From Trichobilharzia szidati (taxonomy: Eukaryota > Platyhelminthes > Trematoda > Strigeidida > Schistosomatidae), in contig OX235271.1 in assembly GCA_944472155.2 (NCBI GenBank), positions 122,889,329-122,953,328 on the forward strand: 64,000 bases of DNA, read 5' to 3'. This document shows positions 11,751 to 22,399 of this stretch, in pieces (the stretch's first letter is position 1; the number at the start of each line of letters is the position of its first letter). The translations under genes and the position numbers were made by a program. The notes under the pieces were generated by a model. That model worked only from the letters and a program-made list of their open reading frames with translations. It made no database searches and had not been told where the DNA came from.

Positions 11751-12889
11751 AATCAACTCTTGAAGATAGTAGTCTATTCACAATATGGCAGATTTTAAAT
11801 ACAAGTATTAGTTTTTCTGACTGTATAAATGAGAATCATATTATGCTTTAGTAACAGACAATAAACAGGAAATTGACCATTGCAAAATAAACATTCTATA
11901 AGGACATATATGTAAGCTGATACTAAACGAAAACAAACAGTATGTTTTCGGCTTTGCAAGCTATATCTTTTCGAGTACGCCAGTCATGATTTCACATCTA
12001 AAACGAGAAAGCTTTTTATTCAACGACTACATCACAATCATCACAGTACACTATAAACTGTACGTGTTATACAGATATTGAGCTTTACTTAGGCTAGACT
12101 GTTAGAAAAGCATCAAAACTTTAAGCAGTCTAGTGCTTGAACAAATTAGCGGAAACAGTTTTTAAGAAAAGGGTATGTGCGTAATGATAGTAATAAAAAT
12201 CAAAATAATGCTTTCAATCTAGTATTTTTTTTAATTTTCAAAAATTTTAGAATATATAAGTTTTGTTTTGATCTAATTTTGATGTACAGAATTTCGTTTC
12301 GTATATTCGCATATGCGCTGTTTTAATTAACACTTTATCTTTGTTTGATTTTGTTACATTCAGACATGCATTCTTTCGAGTCGGAGATTACAGAAAGAAA
12401 CTATACCTCAGAATATGAATGGAGAAACCTAGAAAGCTTGATATAAAGTTAATCTATCTTCATTACTAGGCGACAATGACCAAGAAATTGTTAAAAATTA
12501 CAAAGAAATGAAAAACTATTTCGGCCAACTTAATGCGGAGTTCTCTCTGACAAGTATCGTTAATTACTGTTTATTCGAATCTATATAGTATGCTCGAGTT
12601 TGATTACTTTGACTTTTATTATGGTGCATTAGATGGTGTCAGATAGGAGAATTAAACAGCTAATGCCTTAACTATTCCTTTAATCAGATTATAGGTTTCC
12701 AGGCCGTAGGTGTTACGAACTTCCTGAAGTATTCCTTTAATCTGTATACTGTTAATTCACGCCGAAGTAATTATTTGTTTTCCTGTTGCAGTTTTATTTA
12801 CTGGATGACATTTAGAAACATGCTTAGAACTACATGCTGAATCAAAGTATTGTTTGGAATAAGGCTATTGATTACTATCATTATTAATG

Positions 12890-13120
12890 GCTGTACGTCG
12901 GTGGCACAGTGGTTAGGACTCTTACGGACCATGCACATGGCCTGGGGTTCGATCCCCGGCCGACGCACTCCTTTACCTCGCTAAACCAGAAATAAAGCTG
13001 GTAAAGAGGAAAGGTTTGGCATGAGGCTAGCAACCCCATCCTGTAAAAATAAACACTGCTACAGAAACTTCAAGCCACTAGCTTGAAGCCCTATGTTCCA
13101 CTGGGAACGTGAAGGAATAA
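12890..13120 (+). repeat. SINE family B copy (well preserved)
   Basis: The tRNA-like head is CGTCGGTGGCACAGTGGTTA with the B box GGGGTTCGATCCCCGG (about 12943-12958). The body is CTCCTTTACCTCGCTAAACC...GCTGGTAAAGAGG...ATGAGGCTAGCAACC. The tail is TTGAAGCCCTATGTTCCACT and GGGAACGTGAAGGAATAAAA. Confidence 0.88.
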
Positions 13121-13144
13121 AAAAGATGGCTGTACATAATCGCA

Positions 13145-13375
13145 TCGCATCGGTAGTTAACTGGTCGAATACTCGCCCACCACGTAAACTGTCTAGGTTC
13201 TACTCCTAGCTGATGCGTTCCTTAACCTCACCTAGCCAGTATTAAATCCAGTAAAGAGGCAAAGTTAAGTGTGAGGCTAGCAATTCCACCCTGTAAATGC
13301 AACACCAGTACTGAAACTTCAAAGCCCGAACTTCAAGCCCTATGTTCCACGCGGAAAACAGGGGTACGCTGATAA
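13145..13375 (+). repeat. SINE family B copy (diverged), tandem to the previous one
   Basis: The element layout is the same as at 12.89 kb: a decayed head (CGGTAGTTAACTGG...TAGGTTCTACTCCTAGC), then TCCAGTAAAGAGGC, GTGAGGCTAGCAATTCC and the tail CTTCAAGCCCTATGTTCCAC. It follows the younger copy in direct orientation. Confidence 0.75.
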
Positions 13376-14279
13376 AGGTGTTGTTTCATTCTGACTGAAT
13401 ACATTTGATTTTAGGTGAGTTGACAAAGACTTGATAACTGGTGTTTGGTTTTGATGTGTCACAATATGGATGTCATTAGGTCTGTCAGCAACACTGTCAG
13501 AAATGAACTTAATATCACTTCGGAGTTCTCACATGACTTTTAGTAGCAGCCATATAAATAGTACTGGATGTCCATTAGTATCCTACTTCTATATTCCTAA
13601 ATATCGATATAGTCAGGCAGAAAAACAAATTAATTTACATATCATTTTTATCAGATGAATGTCCAATGTATTCAGTTAGAATAAAATAACTCATCTTCCT
13701 AAGAAGACATAAGATTTCACCAGTACTGAAGTCAAAAACGAAAAACTAATTCAATACCAGAAGTCAGATGTTTGAATGAATGTGAACAGTTCAGATATAA
13801 AATGAAATATCTGATTAGTACCTCTTAGCTTCCAGTGATTCTTTAACTAATATTTATTCATGACGAAAATAATAGTGAAAAAGTGTTCATTGGAGAAAAA
13901 CCTAGAATAATTTGATTCCATGGAATGTAATTGACTTTTGTTGTAAAGGTGGAAAATACAATGATAACCATGACCAGGTGCTTAATATAATCTAATCTTG
14001 TTTCCTTCAGGTCATACTTTTTCTTGGTAAAAAATACGTTTCTTTTACATCATTGTCTGAATGCAAACTTTACATGTATATTGAAAAAAACAGGGTTAAA
14101 TCAATGTTTTTTCCAGATAATTAACTGATTTTGTCTAATTTTTGCCTGAATCAGAATATGTCACTTTTCCCTTAAAACAAACTGGTGGTATTTATTAACT
14201 ATTCATTTGCATAACATGCTATTATGATTTGAAGTTTAAAGTGATTTCACCTCTATGTGATTAACTTTGGAGTAGATCA

Positions 14280-14482
14280 TAGCCCTCTAGTGAAACGAGA
14301 GTTGGAAGTAACGAGTGGGTCATCAGTGCGAGGGTGACACAGAGAAGATCGTACGGGGATGAGATGAGAGATCATGCGCAATCGTGGGTCCAGCTAAAGA
14401 GGACAGCAGAAAATAGAACAGTGTGGAGATTTGTTGTTGAAGCACCATGTTCCACTCGGAACCTAAGAGAACAATGTTATAT
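14280..14482 (+). mobile_element. RTE-like LINE, 3'-terminal fragment
   Basis: It aligns with the 3' end of the long LINE copy (53050-53235): AACGAGAGTTGGAAG, a GATCGT...GAGATGAGAG block, GGTCCAGCTAAAGAGGAC, GTGTGGAGATTTGTTGTTGA and the tail AGCACCATGTTCCACTCGGA. In intact relatives this codes for the R-x-R-G-R-P...W-R-R...L-C-S C-terminal end. The copy is heavily 5' truncated. Confidence 0.75.
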
Positions 14483-15317
14483 GATAATAGCAGCTTAGAA
14501 AACAGTTCATTAAAATGAAAGGGAACAGCCCTGAAATCTTATGCATAATTCTATTTGACAAATATGTCACACACACATATTCTTCAACAAATTTTAATAC
14601 TGACGATGCTTTGATCTAAAATCATTTGACTTTCTCCTACTTGTATTTATCCACTTAAAAACACTTTTACATTACTTTTAGAAATGTTGTAATGTTATTT
14701 CAAAATGTAAATGAAGTGGAAGATTCAATAAAACAGTCACCTAAAGAAAAATCAATCATCCAGTTAAAATAACTTATTATTGTAGACAAATGAGTGGTGT
14801 TCACTTCCAGTTCAATCTTCAAACAATCACATTTGATTTTTAAAATTTTTCATCTTTGTCATTTACGAAATTTTTGATTACTATTTTAGAAATCAATTCT
14901 TTTTTGTTGCCTGCTGGAAACTGGAATGCCTATGTTTTTAAATTTTGCCTAGTAACCTATTTAAGTCTTATGAATTTCGCCTACTTCACAAATAGTTCTC
15001 GTATACAAGTAATCGAATTTGCAACCCGTATAAAAGTATGACTTTACACCTAATAATAAACCGATATGATGTCACCGAATTGGCTTAGGCCTGTTAGTAA
15101 GAATAATATCTCCTAGCTAGTTAATTACTTCTAAGTATTTACGCCTATTTAGGGCCAACGGTGAAAAGTATCATTGAAATCCTTTGAAATGTCATTGTTC
15201 CGGATGTAAATATTTACAAATGAGTAACAACTTTTATTTAATTAAATTCAATTGAAGTTTTTAAGACCTCGGAGAGTATTTGTGATATTCATCATTCATT
15301 TCAACGTAACTTATAAT

Positions 15318-15620
15318 AGGTGAAATACATAAGGCAAAGTAGTAGAGCCGGAGCGGAGTATAAAAACCTAGCAAAATCAAGATCACTTGACTTTAATACG
15401 ATAAGAAATGAAGAAAACTGCTGAGCTTTATCACTAAATGCAGTTACACACAACGGTAAAATAGAATGGGATAAGGTGACTGTCCTAAAGTCTAATATAG
15501 CAGCTGAAGAGAAATTAATCACTGCAGGCTTATTGATTGAATTAACTGAGATTGCCTGAAGCAGGGTTGATTCAACACCTGTCCCAGACATCTGAAGAAT
15601 TCTACTCTCCTTACGACAAA
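15318..15620 (+). mobile_element. Possible decayed GIY-YIG/PLE-type C-terminal fragment
   Basis: One frame with breaks reads L-N-A-V-T-H-N-G-K-I-E-W-D-K-V-T-V-L and then A-E-E-K-L-I-T-A-G-L-L-I-E. The A-L/N...H...H-x-I-x-W-x-x-V-x-V-L then E-x-L-I pattern resembles the region after the GIY-YIG motif in some PLE proteins. The evidence is weak. The 96-codon minus-strand ORF over the same bases is the mirror of this frame and has no recognised family. Confidence 0.3.
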
Positions 15621-16882
15621 TAGGAAGGAAGAAAGAGAACTATTAAAATCAAGTTCTGAAGTTGTCTAGTTACAGTTGATATGATCATGAATAATAAGTT
15701 GTGTTCGAAACGCAATCCACTAAAAATAATTCTGTTTCAATTTGTGGTGTATCCAATATACAAAGTAATACAGAATTGCATACTAACACAGTGACTAAGT
15801 TATACACATATGTTAATTTAACTTACAACAGGTTATCAGTAGCTTTAATAAATGACCGCTTAACTACTTAATTGCTCTTAACTAAGTAAAATTACTTATT
15901 GATCATATTCTTTGAAATTTTTATGGACTCAATCACCGATACTTTTTGATATCCTGTAAAATTTTATGTCTAACAGGAAATACTCTAGAATTCAGATAGT
16001 GTAGCATACAAATTAAAATGTCAAAACAAAAATTATTTGTGAAACTTTCTACCAGTTACCTGAGTTTAGCTACCTCAGTTATGTGAATATATATATATGT
16101 AGCATGACGACAATCGCTTTATGATTTGGTATTTCCTGTATTAATGAACAATATGTGAGACTCAGGAAAAGTACTTTTCAAGGTTGTCTAGATTTCCATT
16201 CTAGGTGAGTACGTGCCGTTAAAATGCTCTCACGCAAACTTTTTAGTAGTATATATATATACATATATATAGCAGTAATATCCAGATAGCCTACCACTTT
16301 ATCTTGTATCATTTTGTATTTTTGATACGTTAAGCGCCCTATTTAGCAAATTGTTCACGTTAAGTGACGTTATCATTCAACAATTTCGTAATTAAAAATT
16401 ATACAACACAATATTCTATTAACAAAGATTGTCTTTTTGTATGATTATTGTTTAAGCCGGAAAAATATGGATATTTGTTTTTGCAATAAATTAGATGTGT
16501 AACTTGCAAGGTAAAAATACAAATCTTTGGACATTTTTAGACCTGGTTGTATCCACAAGGTTCCTCGGCATTCCACATGCATAAGCCATTCACTGACCTA
16601 GAATTCACAGTAATGACCCCATACATTTTAATAACTTAGCTACATACCAGATGCCCTTAATCCTTTTTTATGTCACAGTAAGAAAAATGGTATTCTTGGA
16701 AAGAAAAACTGATCACCCTGGATGGATGGTAAAGTTTCATAACAAAAAAATGCATCTCTTCAAAATTGATGAAAAATGAAACACTTTAGTTCGTCCACCA
16801 GTCACATAGTTGTCGCGGTGTATTTGTACTCATTAATGAAGAAAAAACAAAACTCAAAAATCGTATTTATACACAGTTTTTT

Positions 16883-17645
16883 TCACAAAAGAGGGTAGTA
16901 ACAAAAGTGATGAATTGCCATAGTCCTAGTTCTTAATAAGGGTGTTATAGTTACGTGATAATATAATAATTTAACGAATGGATTGTAATCAAGATGCAAA
17001 TGGAAACGAAGGAAAGTGTGATGCTACATAAGAGTTCGAAAGGGAAACAAGAGTTACAAGGAGTGAGAAACACAAACAGAAATCATGTTGGTAGAAAACA
17101 AAATGGATACCCACCGAGAAATAATGCAAAGAACAATAGATGAAAAGTTAAGAGAGACGAAACGCCATTTGTACCAAGAAGAAAACTTTTCATGGACCTC
17201 ACTTTGGAGGGATCCATAACCTGTAATATCCTTAAGTGAAGAATTTCAACATATTCGAGAGCATTCCTGTCTGCAACACTAAGGGCAATGCTTTCTAGTC
17301 ATCCATTGGTCTTCAGAAGCCTAAAAGACAAGATCTCGCATCAGACCAATTCTTTGTGCATTTATCAGTTCACTTAATCTTGTGGAGCTAGATATATTGG
17401 TAGTTCGACGTGTACTTTTTCTAAAAGGGTTAAAGACCACTAAGCCACATGGTTGTAGAAAACTAGCAGTAACTCTAAAGTAGTATCACACTTTCCTTCA
17501 TCTCAATTTGCATCTTGATTACAATTCATTCGTTAAGTTATTTATCTTATCATGTAACTAAAACAACCTTATTAAACTCCTCCTATGTATGCAAGAACTA
17601 TGCTTATGGTAACTGATCACTTTTGTTACTATCCTCTTTGACGAA
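16883..17645 (+). mobile_element. Penelope-like element fragment with inverted terminal repeats
   Basis: The central part (about 17140-17450) encodes, with stops, D-E-T-P-F-V-P-R-R-K-L-F, L-S-A-T-L-R-A-M-L-S-S-H-P-L-V-F and C-I-Y-Q-F-T-x-S-C-G-A-R-Y-I-G-S-S-T, the PLE connector and GIY-YIG motif. It is bracketed by diverged inverted repeats, 16883-17026 and 17480-17645. For example, AAGATGCAAATGG...GGAAAGTGTGATGCTAC on the left faces GTAGTATCACACTTTCC...CATCTTGATT on the right. The right arm resembles the 3' UTR of the PLE copy at 25.1 kb. Confidence 0.75.
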
Positions 17646-18554
17646 AAGAGCCTCTTCGTTGTGTTACTTGTTTCTTCCACCAATGCCTCGGTGAAGATTA
17701 TTCATCATCTCTTGTAAATACCAGTTTTATACTGTAAATATTTTTCCTTTTAAAAATTACCACCTTTACAAAATTCAGGGAACACAATTTCACATAAAAC
17801 CCGGTGTGGATGAGAAATGTGATCCAAAAGAAGATCTAAGAAAACCACATATCAACTAAGACGAAACAGACATTCTCCATATTTTGCTATTCCTATTTTC
17901 TTTTTACAAGAAACCGATCAGTGAATACAGAATACTACTTTCGATAACTACTTCGTTAAGTTTTATATTTATTTATCCATGATGGTTAGAGAATAATTGA
18001 TGTTGACAACATTATTATTTTTCAAGCAGCATAGAATAATTAATGTCAAAATTCCATGAGATATATGCGAGTAGATTTTTGATAGATTATATTTCAAAAC
18101 AAGTTTATGTGCCAGTATTCTTATGTGTAACTGGAAGTATAACTGTGGAATCTAATTAAGAAGTTGTCAGAACGGATATGCTTCTTTGATTAGTCAGTCC
18201 TTCAAAATTCATAATGGGCGTATTTAGTCAATTCTCACTATTTACTTACTCCAAAGCTTTTCCATCGTAGGAAAATGTCTCAGTAATCCTGTTCAGGAGT
18301 TTCATGGTAAAAGTCAGGTTCTTTAAAACTGTGTGAATTTGAATCTTTTAGTGGTGACGGTTCTTATATAGTGTTATTCATGGTCGCAGTTCTATTCACT
18401 GTCTCCGGCAAGAGTTAGAAATTTGTGAGTTTGATTTAAACTGTTAGTAAAAACGATGAGTATAAAAGCAGAATAGTGAAAAGCCAATGGTCATTGCTTA
18501 TTAACTTAAGTCGCTGGATACAGTTTTCATCAGCCAGAAAGCTTAAGGGTAATG

Positions 18555-18655
18555 TTAAATTCAACCATGTCACCCTTTGCGTTCCAATCGGAACATAAAG
18601 ATTCAGATTTTGAAGTCTCAGTAGTGATGGTGCCATTTTACGGGATGGATAGCTA
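18555..18655 (-). repeat. SINE family B, 3' fragment
   Basis: On the minus strand: GTAAAATGGCACC, GAGACTTCAAAATCTGAATC, then TATGTTCCGATTGGAACGCA. This is the family B tail; the tRNA head is missing. Confidence 0.55.
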
Positions 18656-19799
18656 ACCTTACGACTGACCTTCTGTCCTTCCAGGTGTACTACTGTCTAG
18701 TAAACTAGGCGAGGTTTAAGAATGTATCGTTTGAGAAGCACACTCACGAGTGAGTTGCGATCATTCTGCTGTTGAGTCATCATCCCACAGACTGATATGA
18801 AATTCACAAGTAAGCCATTAACTCCACCTATCTGTCTAATTTAGCTCAGTTCACTTATAACACAGTATATTGCGAAAACTCACCAAGCATTCATTCAGTG
18901 TCAATAGTTCAATCATGTGAATAGTGGGGGATTTCTCTCTGCATTCCGTTATTTTTCCTCCTTACGACGAAGTATAATAACTCGGTTTAACTTGGAGACA
19001 ACGTCGTTATCACGATATGGCATAGACACTGTACAAATGGACTAACTACATTTTATTAATGCTTTCGAAAGACATTCGAACTTTACCTTTATGATAAGTT
19101 GAATCTGGCCTTTTACTGATTATTTCAAAAGATTTAACTATCTTTTCTCTTCGTTATAAATAAAATGAACTGAGATTGCAATTGAAATGTTTGAACTTTT
19201 ATTCTTTTACACCTAAATTATGTCCACTGACGAAATCACATACTGAGTTTTGCTGAAACAAAATAAATAACTGACTAAACGCAACAATACCAAATTGTGT
19301 AAGTGTTACATCCTTCTCAGTTGACTTTTCCTCTAATCTTTAACTTTTGATATAGCAACTACAGATGTGTCTTAAATGGTAAGAAAGTTATTTTCATGTT
19401 AATCCCTCTTTAATGTCTAAATACCTAGTCATTTATTCTTCTACCGTGTGATGAAATAAAGTTCTCTTCTAATTGCTCTGTGCAAAATATTTTTCATCAT
19501 ATTTCCAATTTAGATCAATGTGTTTACTGATAACACTGTGGTGAGTATTCATCTCTTTCTGTTCTGATTAAAAACAGAAAAAATAATAACAACTATTTTA
19601 TGCTGATATCGCTTCGAATTCCCGGAAGGCTATTTTCATTTAGCAGAGCAAAACTAGTGAGTACTTGAACTCTCTGGCTTGATTCTTTACGATTTATTTC
19701 GACAGTATGCTTTAAAACAACTCCCAGTCAAGCAGAAGATTAGGCTGATAAATATCTCTTGTTTTACTGAAATAATATGAGCAAATTTCAAGATCCTAT

Positions 19800-20325
19800 T
19801 CAGATTCTACTCGAGCGATGGCCTGCAGCTCAATGTCATTTGACGGTTTTTTCAGAGTCCTTCTCCACTTTCTCCTACATATTTGCTGAGCATTAGGTTC
19901 ATGGTTAGTTTGTTCCCACAGCTTCTTGTTGTTAATTCTTTCGGGTTAGCGATCTGGTCTTCAATGTATAGCCATCAAAGGTAGTTATTGATAAGAGTTT
20001 GCAACAAGCGCTTCGAAATGCTTTTCGTGATGTGAACACCATGTTTCTTATCCATATAGAAGTACTGACTGATTTCACATTAATGTTGAAAATACAAATC
20101 TTGTTCCTTATGCTGGCTGTTTGCAGAAGATTTCCAAACAGGTTTCAGGTTGATGAAGGTGCACCTTGCCTTTCCGATTCTGGTCAGCTTTGATATCTTC
20201 ATCTGTTCCGTCTTCCTGTGGTTGAAACGATTCTGTCTAGATAAGTGAATGAAGTGAACTCTTTCGAATTTATTCCGTTGATAGTGATTGGTGCTATTTG
20301 TTGACACTCTTGCGATTTTGCAGTC
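19800..20325 (-). mobile_element. RTE-like LINE fragment (post-RT region)
   Basis: Collinear with 52545-53065 of the long LINE copy. Matched segments on the minus strand include AGAATCGGAAAGGCA, ACACC/TGCACCTTCATCA, GTTTGGAAATC, ACTACCTTTGATGGCTATAC, AAAGAATTAACAACAAGAAG and CTGTGGGAACAAACTAACCA. It encodes the C-terminal region (K-L-T-R-I-G-K-A-R-C-T-F-I...P-V-W-K-S...N-K-L-T-M) with several frame breaks. Both ends are truncated. Confidence 0.75.
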
Positions 20326-21194
20326 TTTTAAATATATATAAAAAATATATTTACTGAAACCACAAAGATTTTTAAAGAAATAATTCCAAAACAAACTGGT
20401 TCCAATTTAAGGGAAATACTCAAAATTAAATATACACACGTGTTGTGTATATGTGTGTATGTTGATCAGCCTCAATACTGATGTTCTGCATGTAAATCAA
20501 AAGCATTTCGAAATAATAATCATCATGAAATACCAAGAAACTAACTGAAGATAAAACAATATTCACCAAAAAGCCCTAGATATTAGATATACTTCAAATT
20601 TCCAGTCGATTAGTTTTCACCATAAACCAGTATAAGTTGCTTTGAAAAAATTAAACATTCTTCTCTATTGATTAACTAGCTCAAAATGTCAATTTTCAGC
20701 CTGTTTACGGTCTAGAGTTGTAAGTTGATTTAAAAAAAAATAATTTAAAAATGCTCTTTTGTAGTCATGAAGTAACGCAGATGAATAGGCTTTAAAATGA
20801 GAGAAAAAGATATTGAAAAATTTCAGTCTATCAAATTTTATGTCATGAAAATTGAAACACCAAAGTTTAAAAATAAAAAGTTGTTATCTGGCAAAGAAAA
20901 GATAGTATTATAAGCCGACAATTACAATCTAAGGTAATTAATTTTTCTATCTAACTGGAAGACACCATTACACTGATTAAAAGAATAAGGCAAAATGCTT
21001 GACAGGATGTTATCCCAAACAGCTATAGTTAATAATTTTGCTCTAGATAAGTTTGACTAATATTTAAATTGTCTGTAGGACAAAGACCTGTGGAATCGAT
21101 GATAACCAGTGACAATAACCTTATACATAATTCCTTGTTATTTCATTTACAGTCAACAGAAATGTTATTACAGGTCAACTCATAAACCACTTAC

Positions 21195-21334
21195 CCGGTT
21201 ACGACGACAACAAAATCCAGTATATTCCAAATATTCCTTAGATAAGAACCACTATGAAGTATAAATCCAAGTGCAATAATTTTCAAAAAGGCTTCACATG
21301 TAAAAATGCCCAGAAAGTAATTTTCTGTTATTTC
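21195..21334 (-). CDS. Cav2-type calcium channel alpha-1 subunit, exon 3 (segments IS2-IS3)
   Basis: This 140-bp exon lies between a TTTACAG acceptor and a GTAAGT donor. It starts in phase 0 with [11 protein letters not shown] and continues through [16 protein letters not shown] (IS2) to [18 protein letters not shown] (IS3). The conserved acidic E in IS2, the S-Y-L-R-N-x-W-N linker and the Asp of IS3 are all present; in the family these contribute to the voltage-sensor charge network. Joined to exon 2, the ...S-E-K-L-E-I-T-E-N-Y-F junction aligns with Cav2 proteins without a gap. The exon ends two bases into the Gly codon, so the next exon must start in phase 2. That exon, which should carry the arginine-rich IS4, was not found to the left, so the gene model is open at its 3' side. 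Confidence 0.93.
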
Positions 21335-21744
21335 CTGTAAATAAAATAATAAAATAGTTGAAATATCTTTGAAGAACAACATGAAGGAAAAGTGATATCA
21401 TACATATACACTGAAAATTATATGGGTACTGAAATTAATTTTTTTTTAAATATCAGGCATTCGATAGTCCGTTATGAAGTACACAGTAAAATACTTTTAT
21501 TTAGAGTGATGTTAAAGGATGCCTGTAAATTCACTAATTTCAATGAACAAGTCCTGCTAGTCTGTGGCAGTGAATATTGTTTGATAGTTATATCTAAGTA
21601 ACAGCCCTAAGAGTTAACGATATAAAACTGTAGTATATGTGGCTTACAGCATCAGAGATGCTCAGTCTTTACTAATGCCCTAGTGGCGTTTATTCAAACT
21701 GGTTTATTTATTTAAAAGACTACATTTTACCACTGTTTCGACTA

Positions 21745-22060
21745 TATTATATTACTATTGTTTCCTTTAATTCCTAGAGGGCTTCAGCCTTGCGTCTCCA
21801 TTGCGTTCGGTTCTCTGCTAGAGTCTTCACCTGGCTCCAAGTCTGCCCACACGTTTTCATCTCCTCTTCACATGACCTCCTCCAAGTCACCCTTGGACGA
21901 CCGACTCGCCGCTTCCCTTTCGGGTTCCACTCGAGCACTGGCTAGTCTAGTGATGTCACTTGATGATTTCCTTAGAGTATGGCCAATCCATCTCCATTTC
22001 TTCCTGCCTATTTGTTTCACAATCGGTTTCTGGTTGGTTCTCTCCCAGAGATCTCTGTTG
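21745..22060 (-). mobile_element. RTE-like LINE, 3'-terminal fragment
   Basis: On the minus strand, split over frames, it reads [15 protein letters not shown], a [14 protein letters not shown] stretch, a W-x-x-V-K-x-L block and R-T-E-R-N/N-R-T-Q-W. These are the conserved end of endonuclease-reverse transcriptase LINEs. The tail TGAAGCCCTCTAGGAATTAA matches the LINE/SINE B tail. The 129-codon plus-strand ORF here (21758-22147) is antisense to the element and not a gene. Confidence 0.75.
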
Positions 22061-22399
22061 CTGATTATATATATATATATAGTCTTGAGCCTCTTTACTT
22101 GTAGGACAAATCACAATGGTGAATTCCTATTAATGTCTGAATGGTGATTATTCATGAGTTGGAAAGTAACAAGGATTTAATGGATTTCTTCGATACTCTT
22201 TCAAGCTTGATGTAGTGAACAAAAAAGAATTAGTTTTTCCAAGAAATGTGTCAATAATCATGAATACCCGAAATGGTTGTGGATAGCATTACGATGAAAT
22301 CAAATGTATCATAATACAAAGCCACTTAGATGTCATATAGACGTCTATTGATTTATGTTGACTCCATTTGATCCCGTATCCCAGAACTCCAACTGAATA

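Larger units (their letters stand above)
1..21194 (-). other. Start of intron 3 of the Cav2-type gene (open at the left edge)
   Basis: The intron begins GTAAGTGG at 21194. I looked on the minus strand for the IS4 exon (arginine every third residue, R-V-L-R-P-L-K type) and did not find it. Repeats are listed separately. Stretches without any recognised feature: 435-1595, 2465-2680, 3300-3565, 4270-4870, 5720-7680, 7900-9440, 9830-10100, 10570-11320, 11765-12890, 13380-14275, 14485-15315, 15625-16880, 17650-18555, 18660-19795 and 20330-21190. These are AT-rich, with only short random ORFs and a few dinucleotide runs. Confidence 0.6.

Noticed and set aside
12690..12760. Minus-strand stretch reading V-R-N-T-Y-G-L-E-T-Y-N-L-I-K-G-I-V-K-A-L
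   Set aside because: Short, without further motifs on either side, and built partly from a duplicated ATTCCTTTAATC unit; I could not support a coding call or the missing IS4 exon.
12943..12958. B-box/T-arm sequences in many SINEs as possible functional tRNA genes
   Set aside because: None can fold into a full cloverleaf with a paired acceptor stem. They continue into SINE bodies and recur in dispersed copies.
21758..22147. 129-codon plus-strand ORF
   Set aside because: It is antisense to a LINE 3' end on the minus strand; the sense reading has the LINE motifs.
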